From Rotaria socialis (lineage: Eukaryota > Rotifera > Eurotatoria > Philodinida > Philodinidae), in the NCBI GenBank assembly GCA_905331475.1, contig CAJNYU010003073.1:62001-126000 (forward strand): 64,000 bases of DNA, in the 5' to 3' direction. Every line of letters starts with the position of its first letter. Positions within the stretch are counted from its first letter, which is position 1. The notes beneath the pieces are model-generated. The model saw only the letters and a program-made list of their open reading frames with translations. It searched no databases and was not told the origin of the DNA. Positions 12,166 through 25,148 of the stretch are shown piece after piece. Position numbers and translations under genes: made by a program.

Positions 12166-13388
12166 GAAAAAAACTACTACTTTTCTCTCTTTTTTCTGGT
12201 TTTATATAATTAAACTCTAAAAATTCTTGTCTTATGATCTGTACATTGCGAACATCTAGATTAAACTACAGCGAACAAGATATTTTCTTTCATTTAACTC
12301 TGGTTCGGAGAGAACAGTTCATTGCGTTGCTTGTAAATTCGTTTCTTGTCTTTGTCTTTTTTTTCTTGTACACTTAAACGCACATATGTAATTTCATCGT
12401 CTCTCAGTTTCTTTTTGTCATACACTGTTAGGAAGAAAAAACTTTGCCCGTTCGTTTTTCGCTATCTGGTTTTTTTTCTGTTCGGTGTTGTTCAATCATT
12501 TTTTTCAATACTAGCAAGTGTTCGAATGATGATGATGGCGTATTTGAAGGAAAATAACCATGTCTAATTGTCGTATTTTTTCAATCAGATACTTGAAGTG
12601 ATTTTCTTTTCTTTTCTTTTGTTAATCATGAGAGTAAGTTTGTGTGTGATACGTCTTGATCAACATAAAATTGGATTGTTTTTCAAGACGCTTTCTTCCA
12701 CTTCCGTTTTCTTTTTGCCAAATAAAAAATATTCAAAACACTGAAATTATATTCGACAACCAGCCTACATTTTACACTTGAATAGCAAGAATTCGAGTGT
12801 TTCATGGTATTATTTTCAATCTCAAGAGAATATGTCATTTATTAAGTATAACACCGCTGTTTGTTAATAGAGTGAATAATGATTGATCGAATCATGTTTT
12901 CTTCTCGCTCTCTCTTGGAAAACTCACCTAACAATCAAAACGTGGGATATTACGTAATCTAGTTTAAACGATTTTGATCACGTTCGGATCAAAGAGTCTC
13001 GTGTCGGTATCAATATCACGAATATGAACTTAAAAATCAAATCGATTAGATTAGATTACAATACAACATGTGAATTTCGTAGAATTCATTCGTATTGACT
13101 ATCAATTTAGATATTTGTTATTTAAACAAAAAAGTTTGACGAACACTGTGAAAGAGTTTGACTCCTTAATAACGAAGTGTTGATTGTTTCACATATATGA
13201 ATACATAAATTACCAATTAGTGTTTTCTCGTGCAATACATGAACTCGTAAAACAATCATGCTACTCATCGGACGTCAATTTGATTGGTATACAAGAGAGA
13301 GAAAAAAAGATATTGGAGCATATTATATATATATCGAAGAATATGATCAAACTACACAATCATTTATTTACTTGTATTATTGTCAAAC
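12166..13388. other. Intergenic region, no gene recognised
   Basis: 1.2 kb, AT-rich. Open frames here (for example 12346-12567 and 13184-13405) show no family pattern. It holds the 3' end of vasa and presumed upstream sequence of the homeobox gene. Confidence 0.5.
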
Positions 13389-14133
13389 ATGGCATCAATC
13401 TTTGATGGAAACTGTTCATCGTACTGGTCGTATTCACCATATTCATACAATAACAGTTATGATACACCATCTTCAAACTCATCATATTACGAATCATCGA
13501 TTTGTTCAACGTCACCACGTACGGTTATGTATCCTGCCTATGATCAACAACTGTCTTGCTTTTATTACAATGATATGGCTTATCCTTGCCTTCAGTTTAC
13601 TCCACCATCGCCACCAATTGTACCATTCTCTCAGGTAAAATATTTTCAATATTTCTAAATTCTACTTAATTTTTACTTTCAATAGATTGTCAATGTTCCA
13701 TCTGTATCACCTCCACTGCCTCGTCCATCAACAAATCTTCCCAATCGATTGCAATATACAAATCGTCAACGTTGGTTACTCAATGAAATATTCGAACATG
13801 TACCTTATCCTAATAGTATTCAAAAGAATGTTGTCGCCGATCGAATAGGAGCTACACGCGAACAAATTCGTATGTTTTTTTTTCTCACATCGATAGGAAC
13901 TTGTCACTATGAATATTTTAGGTATTTGGTTTCAAAATCGTCGACGAATTGCTGTACAAAGTCATCGTCCAACATCACGGCGTAGTAATCCAGTACCTGT
14001 CGATAATGGTCCATCGATTCAATTGGAACTTGAACAAATTTTAGCTGATCTTGATTTACATAAGAATGCTCCACAACGTATGCCTATTGGACAAAACTCA
14101 TCTTCTCGACGTGTTCGTGTATTGAAAAGATAA
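13389..14133 (+). CDS. Divergent homeobox transcription factor
   Basis: Three exons (13389-13634, 13686-13869, 13922-14133) encode 213 residues. The N-terminus is Ser/Tyr/Pro-rich. The homeodomain fits canonical numbering: R5, L16, F20, Y25-P26, A35, I45, I47-W48-F49-Q50-N51-R52-R53. The recognition helix ends RRRIA, so position 55 is Ile instead of the usual Arg/Lys. Gln at position 50 is seen in Antp-like and many Prd-like classes, but no class could be assigned. The second intron splits codon R46, just before the WFQNRR motif. The expected role is a nuclear DNA-binding regulator. No further domain is visible. Confidence 0.85.
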
Positions 14134-14639
14134 ATATTGTTTTTTTTCTTTTTTTCCTATGTTTCAATAAATAAACCTAATAGCAATTATATCAATCATA
14201 CTTTATCTATACTGAAGGTGAATCAACATTTCTACTTTTTTTCTCCCATATTTTTCTAGTTTTATTAACATATTGACTATTGGACGTGCTTGTCACACTA
14301 AATATTTTCTTCTCTTCCGGTTGATTTATCAATGAAACGATCAACAAAGCTGTATGGATGCACACCAACACGTACAGACAAGGCCTTAAATAGTTCTTAT
14401 CACGGGAGAAAAAAAAATATATATATAGCGAGAGAGAGAGGAAGAACATGAAGAATTTGTTAGACCTTCATTGACTCTTTTTGAATGTTCACAGATAGTT
14501 AAGCAGCATTCTTGATTAATATCTTTACCTGCTTCTTGTCTGTCATAGCAAATAAGTCGAGAAAACGATAAATAGAGAGAGAAAAGATGCAGAAAAAAGC
14601 ATTAAACGCAGACTTTGGAGGATGATAGAGTCAGATTAA
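14134..14639. other. Intergenic region
   Basis: About 500 bp with AATAAA shortly after the homeobox stop and short AT/GA runs (about 14408-14440). No gene seen. Confidence 0.4.
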
Positions 14640-17600
14640 ATGGAATCAGCACAAAGCAAATATGAGATATTTTTAAAAAATAGCAGAACATTTGGACAAA
14701 TGGCATCATCATCAACATTTGAAGATGAAAAAGTAATACAAAAAAAAAATGCTTTTTTCTCTGTCATAAATATTCTACAATTTTTAATAGTTACCTGATC
14801 CAAATCTTATTTGGATACTTCTTGATAAATTAGGTGAGGGAACATATGGAAAAGTATATCGAGCTAAATATTCGGATTCGAATGAATATGTAGCAGCAAA
14901 AATAATTCGTATAAAAAATGATGATATTTCAAATGAATTTGAAAGTGAATTAAATATTTTGAAGAAAATCTCTAAACAACACGAGAATCTACCTGATTTT
15001 ATTGGCCTATTTGGTGAATATAATGAGTCCAGCGCTCGAAATATTTGGTTTGTTATGGAACTATGTCATCTAGGTCCAATTAATCAATTAATAAAACGAA
15101 TTCATAAGAAAAATCAATTGAATACACTTGAAAAAGAAAAACTAATTGCCTACGGATTAAGTAGTACATTGAAAGCATTACAATATCTCCATCAAAACGG
15201 TATTATGCATCGTGGTAAGTCTAAAATATAGTCTTCTAAAACAAGCATTTCCTATTCTCTACGGTTTATTTAAAAGATGTCAAAGGTAGTCATATCTTAG
15301 TGACTAACAATTATGTTATCAAATTAATTGATTTCGGTATTGCTGCTCTGTTCAGTGCAGAGCACTCAAAACGTAATTCTAGTGTTGGCACTTCACTTTG
15401 GATGGCACCTGTAAGAATAGATAAAAATAAAAACAACAATTGTAATGATTCTGTTCTTTTTGATTATCAACCTATAGGAAGTCATTGCATGTGCGCATCA
15501 GTTGGACTATGCATTTGATGAAAGATGTGATATATGGTCTCTTGGCATAACAGCAATTGAATTAGCTGATGGTGAGGCCCCACTATGTCAATTTCATCCG
15601 ACCAAAGTTCTTTTCGAAGTTCCCCGCCGTCCACCACCAACAGTACGAGACGTAACAAAATGGTCGGAAGATTTTACAAAATTTATTTCAGCTTGTTTAA
15701 TTAAAGATTATGAACAGCGACCATCGTCTGAAGAATTATTAAGAAATGAAAGTTTTGTTAAATTCGATGATGAAACAAAAGAATCATATCGTGATTTATT
15801 AAAAACTTATCATATGAAATTATCATCATTGGATGTTCCGGAGGTATCAGTTGAAAGTGATCCATCATCGATTATGAATGATGCTGTAAATATTAATCCT
15901 TGGATTGAAAACATAAGTAATCCAGCAGATTTTATTGATAATGAAAATAATTTAGCACAAATCCATTACCTTGATCCACAACATATTATTAATTCATTAC
16001 GAAGGCGTTTTAGTAAAACATTAATCTATACATATATTGGCGATTCTTTATTAGCAATTAATCCTAAACAATTTTTACCAATTGATAATCTTCATTTTCA
16101 ATTCAAATATTTAAAGGATAGAAAAGATTTATTACCACATGTTTTTGCAATAGCTGCAAATGTTTATAATCAAATGATGATTAGCCGACAAGCACAATGT
16201 ATTATTCTTTCGGGAGAATCCGGTTCAGGTCAGATTTTCGTGCTTAATATAATACCTGGATTGCTAGTAGAGTGCAAGGAAGCTAGTAAGGACAAATGTT
16301 AGTTAAAGGTTTCCGGTTAATAAAAATCCTAGTTTTAGTGCAGCAAATCTCTATTGAAACTAATACTTCGGAGTTGTTTTTCAAAGCCCTTCGTCTATTG
16401 CCGAATGTTTCATCTCGAAGATCCGTTTCTATTATAAAGTATTTATTTATTTTGATTAGGTAAAACACATGCTGCCCAAAATCTAATCAGTGAATTAGCT
16501 CTTCTCGGTTTTGGTGAACAGCGTGCACTTGAAAATTGTCTTGTTAACATGAATTTTTTACTTGAATCATTTGGAAATGCACAAACTTCGCTGAATAATA
16601 ATTCTTCACGTTTTGGTAAACTTCTCGATATATTTTTTTCTGATTATGGCACAATAGCCTATGTTCAATTGTCTCAATTTCTTCTTGAAAAAACTCGCGT
16701 GGTACTTGCCAGTGGTAACAAGAGAAACTTTCATATATTCTATTCAATATATTCCTATTTCTCTCAACCACAATCGAATCCTTGTATCTCAATCGATCAA
16801 GAATCATCGGAATTATTTCAAACTGTTAAATATTATTCGTATCTTGGCAATAATAATAATAATAATGATGATCAAGCAGTATCAACAGTATCATTAGAGA
16901 ATTTATTTCAAATTTTAAAAGACCTAAATATAACCGATGATGAACAAGCATCGATATTGGCTATTCTTACTGCAATTATTCAGTTGGGAAATGTTTCATT
17001 TAAACCTGATACCGAGCCCAATGAACCTGGCTGTTCGATTGATCAAGAATCAATGCCACATTCCAATGCTGTTTATCGTTTATTAAAAATTGATAACGAT
17101 CAATTTATTCGTTCATTAATTCAATCAAGTTTAATGACACGTGGTGAAACTGTGACGAAATTAAATACGATTTCGGAAGCACAACAAACACGAGATGCTA
17201 TGGCCAAATCTCTTTATTCTCGTTTATTTGATTGGATTATATATGGATTGAATCGTTATTTTCGAACGGAACTTGAATATGAACCACGATTAATTGTTGA
17301 TATTCATAAACAACATGAAAAAGATTTATTGAAGAAAAAATTAAGTTTACTTCAAGAAACCGATGAAGAATCGGATAAAAAAATTCGAAATGATGGTCTA
17401 TGTTCAATATCAATACTTGATTTATTTGGTTTTGAAACATTTGAAAGTAATTCTTATGAACAATTATGTATTAATATTGCTAATGAGCAATTGCAATATT
17501 TTTTTCGACAACATACATTTGCATGGGAAATGAGAGAATATGAAAATGAACAAATAGAAAAAACGGGTTAGTATAAATTTTCTCAGAACATAAAATCTTT

Positions 17601-20600
17601 TCAGAGTTTGACTTTTTGTATTCGTTTATTTCCGAAGCATTCTCTATATAGTTATTTTTTTAATCAACAATTGCAAGCGTTATTAGTTAAGCACGTGTCA
17701 ACGTATATGACAGTGCTGAGAAACTAATTTATATTCATCACTCATTGTATTCTTATTACAAGCAGACAGAGTCAAAGATGTAGCAACAGCACATGTTTAT
17801 CTCGCTTTTTTGGAGAACGTATTAATTGTTTCGAACGAAAAATAATGCTTTTATTGAAAAGCAAATATTATCCACCTGCCCACTCTTTTTTTACATTTTA
17901 TTGATAAACCCTTCAGACACTCAGATAACGATATGAGCCGATTAGATTATTTTTCCGCCTACGAAAATACCTACATATCACCGGTTAGAATCATGTCAAG
18001 AATTAATCTTGATAAGAAACCAAGATTTCCCTGCTCGGATATAACCGTTGGGGTGTGGAGCATAGGCCGGAACCGAGTCAGGCCTACAGCCGAGTCGGGT
18101 TTGATTTGAGAGATTCGACTTTTTTAAAGTTTTCATTGTTTCTTTCAACTGTTTCTCGACATTGACCGTTATTATCAGTTGTTGCATTGAAATGATACAA
18201 ATCTCACTCATTGCAGTGAATTAATCGAACAAAAAATACGAAAAATTAACGGCGATGAACTGACGACGTCCAATAGACAATAATGGTTTGACATACAATG
18301 GCTTTCATTGTATTCAATACATCAGGTTTATTCACCAACTAGTCACACAACAATGAATTGGCCGATCACGGATATATATAATTGTTGTTGAAAAAATCTG
18401 CTTCTGAAAATTCGTTGTTTGAGTCGAGCCGGATGTTTTTTTGGCTCGTTTCGGTCTATGGTGTGGAGGCATTAACGTACAGAAATCAGTAATCGATTGG
18501 AAGTTGTCACAAAATAAACTCTCGTAATATCATCACGAGTTGCATCTGCAATATGAAACTGATTGACTCTGCAGGGCAAACGCCAATATCAAGTACACCC
18601 AGATTTTTCTCTGTTATACATGTCTAAACTGAGTTTTGATGCATAAATTGTTTAGTTTGAATCTAAATGGAAATAAGTTTATATTTTGTTTAGCTTATCG
18701 TGATAATTTTGATTTTCCAAATAATCGATCAATTCTTGACATGTGCTTATCCAAGCCTATTGGTCTATTAACGTTACTCGATGAAGAATCTCGTTTTCCA
18801 CAATCAACAGAATTTACTCTTGTTAATAAATGGCGTGAAAATTTAAATTCTTCACATTTTACTACCATGTCTCTGTCGTCATCGTTGTCACGTAAAACGT
18901 TAAAACGTCAAAAAACACTTTCACTGGATCTACAACCATTATTTACAATATCACATTATGCTGGTAAGATTGAATATTCAGCAAAAGATTTTCTAGAAAA
19001 AAATCGCGATTATGTACCCATGGAAATTATCGATTTACTTCTACAAAGTGATGATCATCTCGTTAATTTACTTTTTCGCAGTCGTCTACGTAAAACCGGT
19101 AGTGTTGTTTATAGCGAACAAGAAAAACAAGATCAAATTTCAACATTATTTCGTTCAAAACCTCATAAAACAGCAACACTCAGTCGTACACAAGGTACTG
19201 TATCAACATATTTTCGTTATTCATTAATGGAATTAGTTACGACAATGGCATCAAGTCAGCCAACATTTATACGATGTCTTGTACCAAATCGTTTACCATT
19301 TCAAAGCTCGCATATAACACATGATCAAACAAGTTATTTTCCACAAAATTTTAAATTTGATTCAAGCGAATTCGATGACGCCGTTGTTCTTGAACAAATA
19401 CGCTATAGTGGTTTAATTGAAACAATTGAAATTCGTCGTCAAGGTTATTCACATCGAATCCCGTTTGAAGATTTTATATCGAGATATGCATGTCTTCTTG
19501 ATATGAAATCGAACTCCACAGATGATCATAAACAATTATGTGAATTAATCGTAAAAACATTTCGTATTAATAATTATGCAATAGGTAAAACAAAAATCTT
19601 TTTAAAATATCATCATATTGAACAATTAAATATTGCACATAAAAATTTTATGACAAAAATTATCCGTTTACAATCTTACATAAGAATGTATTTGGTTCAC
19701 AAGCAAAATGAAACTCTTAAAAACAATAGTGTCGTATCAGATTATGAACAATCCGTTGTACGTGTTCAAAAGATAGTGCGCAAATATTTTGTACGACGTG
19801 CCGAACAGAAAAAAGTACGTTCTATTGTTACGCTTCAAGCTTATTGGAGAATGTGGTATGAGCGAACTCGTTTCAAACGTCGTCTACTCGATTATCGTAA
19901 TGAAAAAATTCAAATTTCCTATTTTCTTAAACAAGTTGAATTACATGGAAATAATTTATATCAAAATTTGAACAATTTAGACAACGCAACTGAATGTACA
20001 AATGGATCGTCAATAGATGAAGATAAAACTTCACCTGAAGACCAGTCTTTACCAAATAAATTCATTCAGTACAAAGCACGAAATTTAAATCGCATGAATA
20101 GTAAACCAAAAATTAGCATGTTATATGGATATTACGATATTATTCATAAAACTTTTCGCGATAAAAATAATAATCAAAATAGTGAAGAAAAGAAAAAAGT
20201 AAGAATCGTTCATACAACGACACAACGACCAGCAACAGCTCCAGCAACAGCTAATATTCCAACAGCTCCACCTTGTCCACCACCAGATTTTTTCCAACAA
20301 CCAAATACCGAGATAAAAGCTATCAAACAACAAAAGTCAGCACCAGCTACAGTTACAACTCATATTGATGAATTAAAACAAATATTTGCTAACCGACAGT
20401 AATTCTCGACACTTTTTTTTTAATCTATTTCAATCAAAAACGAAACTAATTAAATATTTTCCTAGATCACAACAGCCGACGAATTCATTAACACCAATCA
20501 TGCCACATCGAGCAAGATCTTCATTAACGAATATTCTAAATACAGAAGATAATTCATCGTCACCACCACCAAATTTCCTTGCTGTCAATCATTATAATCA

Positions 20601-20898
20601 CATAGAAAACGATGATGATTATAACCTACGCCATCGTCGTCGTCTTTCTTCATCATCAAGTATAATTAAAAGTAAATCATCTGGTTTAGTAACATGCAGT
20701 ACATCAAATCTCGTTGGTGATATGGCGTTAACATCAGAAAATGTTGTCAGACTCAAAGAAAATCTACGTAAAACTGGTTTTGCACTACAAGGCAATCAAA
20801 CTCTAAGAAGAAAATTACCAACGGAAACAGTACAAATCGATTTTCGTAGTATACTTCGGCGATCCAAGTATAATTCAAGTACATCAATCAATCAATAA
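14640..20898 (+). CDS. MYO3: Class III myosin (kinase-motor fusion, NINAC/MYO3-like)
   Basis: An N-terminal Ste20-like kinase is fused to a myosin motor, the layout unique to class III myosins, which act in actin protrusions and sensory cells. The kinase has GEGTYG (46-51), K68, E84, HRD (D173), DFG (D191) and MAPE. The catalytic-loop Asn is replaced by His (KGSH, H178). The motor has P-loop GESGSGKT (split by the 16229-16459 intron), switch I SSRFGK and switch II DLFGFETF. At least two or three IQ-like segments follow (about 19650-19890). The Pro-rich tail ends in a separate exon (from about 20466, via donor CA|GTAATT) that contains DFRSIL, matching the DFRxxL actin-binding motif known from myosin light chain kinase. 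One intron (17570-18692) is unusually long. The tail exon is inferred from frame continuity. Confidence 0.92.
17570..18692 (+). other. Unusually long (1.1 kb) intron of the class III myosin
   Basis: It interrupts the relay-region codons between ...EKT and YRDNFDFPNN, with a GTTAGT donor and TTTTGTTTAG acceptor. Most introns here are near 50-60 nt. Two stretches (about 18030-18110 and 18420-18475) are clearly more GC-rich than the surroundings and share GTGTGGAG-type words. An inserted, unrecognised repeat is likely; no transposase coding is visible. Confidence 0.5.
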
Positions 20899-22128
20899 AC
20901 GATAACAATGCATCACTTGATTGCAAGAACAAGTCATTCTCCTACGCACACCTTACTGAAGTCATCTTCTTTTACTTTGTTTTTCTGACATTTTGTGAAT
21001 ATTGCTGACTATACGTATGTGTCCCCTCTAGAGAAAAATCAATCATATCGATTGTTGTCTCTGATATTATATCACCTAATGACACACATGCGCTATTTCT
21101 TATCAATTTCCTAGAGTCAATATTATCAATAAAGAAAACAGAAACACAAAGAGAATTCTATTCATTGATACGAAAACAAAATTATCTTGTTGATGAATAT
21201 ATTTTGTAAGAAAAAAAATTATATTGCTTTTCTTAACGCTTAATCGTACCATATAATTGTAGAAGACAGTTATGTGTTCTTTTTTACCACAAATTAATTT
21301 TCAATTGGTAGATAAAAATAAAACTGAATTTAACATTGTTCGAACCCAGCAGCTTTATTATTTTGAAAGAGGATTTACATGAAATATTATTTAGCTTCTT
21401 AGCTATATAATTAACTTATAACTGATGAGAAAGCAACTATAATTATTGTTAAAAGTATTTCCTTATAGCTTCTCTTCTATCGCTCATCCCCAGCAAAGAA
21501 AATAAATCTTTTCATCTGTCAAATAAGCACTCCTGACTAAAGTCGGCAATAATCTGTTCTTTTAAATGATATGTCTACTTAAGATTACACACTAAAGTAA
21601 ATCATTTCTTTTTTTCTTTACTCAAAAAAGTTATTTACATATATATAATAGCTAAATAGGAAGAAAGAAAGGTTTTGCTGTTATTTAATGTTACATCTCA
21701 TCTATTACGGAGGTGAGTACCAAAGGCAATAATAATATGCCTATGCTAATGACTATATTATTTCCTTTCAATGACAGTCATGTTTGCCTATCAACATCAT
21801 GTGTATAGCCCGACGTCTTCTAGTTTATCGATTCCATCTCTTGTGATTCAAGAAATTAGCTAATACGTTCTATAGCTAGCATTCGCACACGAGTATATCT
21901 CTCTATTCAATTTATATTTCTTAGCAGCGCGACAGAGACAATATACGATCTTGGTCCTTATTTTTTCTTCCTTTTCTTTTCTTATCTATTTGTCCTGCAA
22001 TTTCCTACTATATCGACGTATGACATCATTCTTACTGCAATTCTTTTCATGTAGTGTTCCCTGCGGCAAAACATTGCTTTCCATAGACAAGCGTTCGTAT
22101 GTAGCCATACACATTGGGTGCTACTATC

Positions 22129-22161
<33 letters not shown>

Positions 22162-22323
22162 TTTATCCTTCTATTGCTCTCTTTCTTTTCTTTCTCTCGA
22201 CATTCGCGTCGTTTTCATGGAAAAAACCTAACGTTCAAAAGAGAGAACAACATTTATAGTTTTGTCGACAATCAACCACAAACTAATCGTAGTGAAAGAC
22301 AACAAAAAAGAAAATAATACAAA
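20899..22323. other. Intergenic region, no gene recognised
   Basis: 1.4 kb of AT-rich sequence. It contains a CTTT microsatellite near its right end. Open frames at 21951-22259 and 22114-22317 are low-complexity translations of this repeat. Confidence 0.5.
22131..22163 (+). repeat. (CTTT)n microsatellite
   Basis: About eight tandem CTTT units in the presumed 5' region of the PY-motif membrane protein. Confidence 0.9.
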
Positions 22324-23193
22324 ATGGTGATTTTTATGCCGTACTATCGTCAACAAGGACAACTATTTCATTCTCATACTCGTAATCGTCCAACATCATC
22401 TTCTAATGGACAACATCATACGACGGCAGCACATACTACAATTCATATGAGTGCTTGTAAATTTGCATCGAGTATATTATGTCGTTTTACATTTTCTCTT
22501 TTTTTATTTGCTATCGCACTGTTTTTATTTCAATTATCGATAAATAATGTGTCAAACAAGAAAAAAGGCTCAAATATAATTGCCGCTATTTTATTAACTA
22601 TTGCTATTGTTTCATTTTTACGTACGTTTCAAACATTACGCCGTTATTTAACCATTATGCAAACAAGACGTCGACTTGTTCAAGTAGATAAATTATTTAT
22701 TTTAAATCTAAATTATATTTTCATTAAAATTACTTCTTACTTTTACTTTTCCTAGAGATTACGAGAACGACAAGAAGCTTATGATTTAACTTTAGCAATG
22801 AATGCAGATATTCATTCAGAGTATTGACTTTCATTTTTTCAAACATCAAGATATATTGATTTTTATATTGATTTTTATAGCCTTGTGATGGGTGATCATG
22901 CTGATTTACCATCGTATAAAGAACTTTTTCCTTCTCATCATAATATCAGTATTATTGGTACTGATCCATCGACATCCTTGCCACCTCCGTCTTATGAAGA
23001 TTTTGTTAAAACACTTGGTACTCGTCAATCAACTACATCGCTTCCAATATCATCTTTACACCCAATATCATTGCCAACAACAAATATATCAACATCATCT
23101 ACTCAATCACAAACGAGTCCAACAAGATGTATATGGATAACACATCGAACACAACGGCCTGCCTTTATTCGTGGTACTGTTACATATGTTTAG
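22324..23193 (+). CDS. Two-span membrane protein with PY motifs
   Basis: Three exons (22324-22683, 22756-22820, 22881-23193) join in frame to 245 residues. Two hydrophobic segments (about residues 46-75 and 83-97) are separated by a short Lys-rich loop. The C-terminal half is hydrophilic, with LPSY and PPPSY motifs; PPxY sites typically bind WW domains of NEDD4-type ubiquitin ligases. The rest of the tail is Ser/Thr-rich. The layout resembles small PY-motif trafficking adaptors, but no named family was recognised. Placement of both tails in the cytosol is inferred from the two spans and the PY motifs. Confidence 0.72.
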
Positions 23194-23356
23194 AAAAATA
23201 AATACGAAATGTTTCATAAAATTATATGTGTATATATATATATTATTTGTGTAGATTTATTTCTTAAATTATGAACGTTGCACGAATTGAAAAAAGAGGA
23301 GAAAAAAAATAATAATTTGAAATTAATATTTCACCAAATGAACATTTTCTTTCTTT

Positions 23357-25148
23357 TTAAACCATATTTTGTCCGTGTCGGTCACGATAGTCGCGATCAT
23401 CAATACCAGAGTCAACATCCGATCGATTTTCTACACTTATTTGGTTACCTTTGGTTACTCCAGAATTGCTAACTGATGACTTCGAATTTGGAATAGTCTC
23501 TGGATTCAGATCATCGATATCCCAAACTTTTAATGTACCGTCAACGGAACCACTGAATAATCTATTATCAACAATCTAAAGAATAAATTATTATTATTGT
23601 CATCAGCTCCTATCAATAATTAATGAAGAAAACAATAGCAAATGAAGTCGAATTTACCTGTAAACAATTCACAGAGAGTGTATGGGATTTGAAAATACGT
23701 TTTATAACACCGGAACGAGCATCAAAACAACGTAGTATTGAATCACCACAACCAGTAAAAACTATTTTTCAATAGAAGAACAAAAAAAACATTTATAGAA
23801 AAACTTTCAGATTTCGACAACATACGATGACCATTATGAACTTGTATACAGGAAACAGTATGTTTATGTCCTTTGTAAATTCTTGTACAATCACCAACAT
23901 CCACAACCCAACAACGTGCTGTATGATCGGAACTGATAGAAAAAAGTAATTTATTGATGCACTAAAATAAGAGCAAAAATTAGTCGTTTGATTATCTACT
24001 TTTCTCTTATATATCTTACAAGAAGACTAATTATTGCTGCTTGATGTTGTTCATAAACATGTAATTCTGTTCCACGATAAATATCCCATGCTCGAATTGT
24101 ATTATCACCGGATCCTGTAAATAAAATTTTACCGACTCGATCGGTGGCCAAACAAAGTACTGCTCCTGTATGACCCCGAAAGGTTTTCAAACATTCGCCC
24201 GTTTCAAACGACCATGCTTTAGCTGTTTTATCTTGTGAGCCAGTTACAATTAAATCTTTTGCATAAATATTCGTGTCTTGATCTAAATCTTCATCTCCGC
24301 CACCACCACCACTATGTTCTGCCGGAATAAATAATATTGGTAATATTCCATGTTTATGACCACGAAATACACGTACACAAGCGCCTGTATCGAAATCCCA
24401 ACATCGAGCCGTACGATCATATGATGTTGAAAAGAGAAAATCTCCTAAAATTATAAATTTGAATAAAAAAACCATATGTTGCTTTTAAAATTTTATCTTA
24501 ATCTTGGGAAAATTAGAAAATAAAATTTATTTTCAAGAAGATGAAACCGAGCGAAGAAAAATAAGAGACTTCCATATGTTAAATATATTTTTGTTATTCA
24601 TCTAACTGAAAAACAAAAGAAAACATTTTGTTTTGCTACTTAGACCTCGAAATAAAATTGCAATTAGCTACTACAAAACTAAATGACTCGTATTGTGTTA
24701 AGCTTCAATTGGTTTTAAATGTTGAGATAAATATTTTTTTTTCAATTTTATCTTGTTCTATTATTGTTTAAAGGAATATGATTTTAAATTTACCAGTACA
24801 AACAATTCGATTTATCAATGATGTATGACCCGAATAGATAAATACGCATTGTCCATCTGTCAGGTCCCATTTTCTCATCGTACGATCCGCACTGGCACTA
24901 ACTAAATAATTTTCATCAATAAGAATAGCTGTGATATAATCAGTATGACCAGTTAATACACTAAGACATTCGACCGGCGTTGTTTTAGCACTCCATAAAC
25001 GAATATTATGATCGTCAGAGCCCGTAGCTAGGACACTTTCATCACTGCTTAGTGTCATACAATTGACGGCACTTTCATGCTCGTCTAATGTTTGTAAAAG
25101 CCAATCCCCATCACGTTTACCACGACCTCTCGATGATGCACTGCCCAT
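23357..25148 (-). CDS. WDR86: WDR86-like WD40 repeat protein
   Basis: The exons on the minus strand start with MGSASSRGRG at 25148, preserve frame, and end ...HGQNMV at 23357. There are about eight WD blades with clear GH...D...W cores, such as LATGSDDHNIRLW, LVSASADRTMRKW, LFSTSYDRTARCW, LIVTGSQDKTAKAW and LFTGSGDNTIRAW. GHTSLINRI followed by FSTSYDRTARCW, and an insert with acidic/Gly residues after the fourth blade, match the WDR86 layout. The N-terminal MGS could be myristoylated, which is speculative. The first intron (about 24446-24793) is longer than usual. WDR86 has no settled biochemical role; a scaffold is expected. Confidence 0.85.

Noticed and set aside
17996-18211. 71-codon minus-strand frame in the myosin III intron
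   Set aside because: Covers the GC-shifted patch but has no recognisable protein motif.
21330-21350. GTTCGAACCC, resembling a tRNA B box
   Set aside because: No matching A box, acceptor stem or anticodon arm at the right distance.
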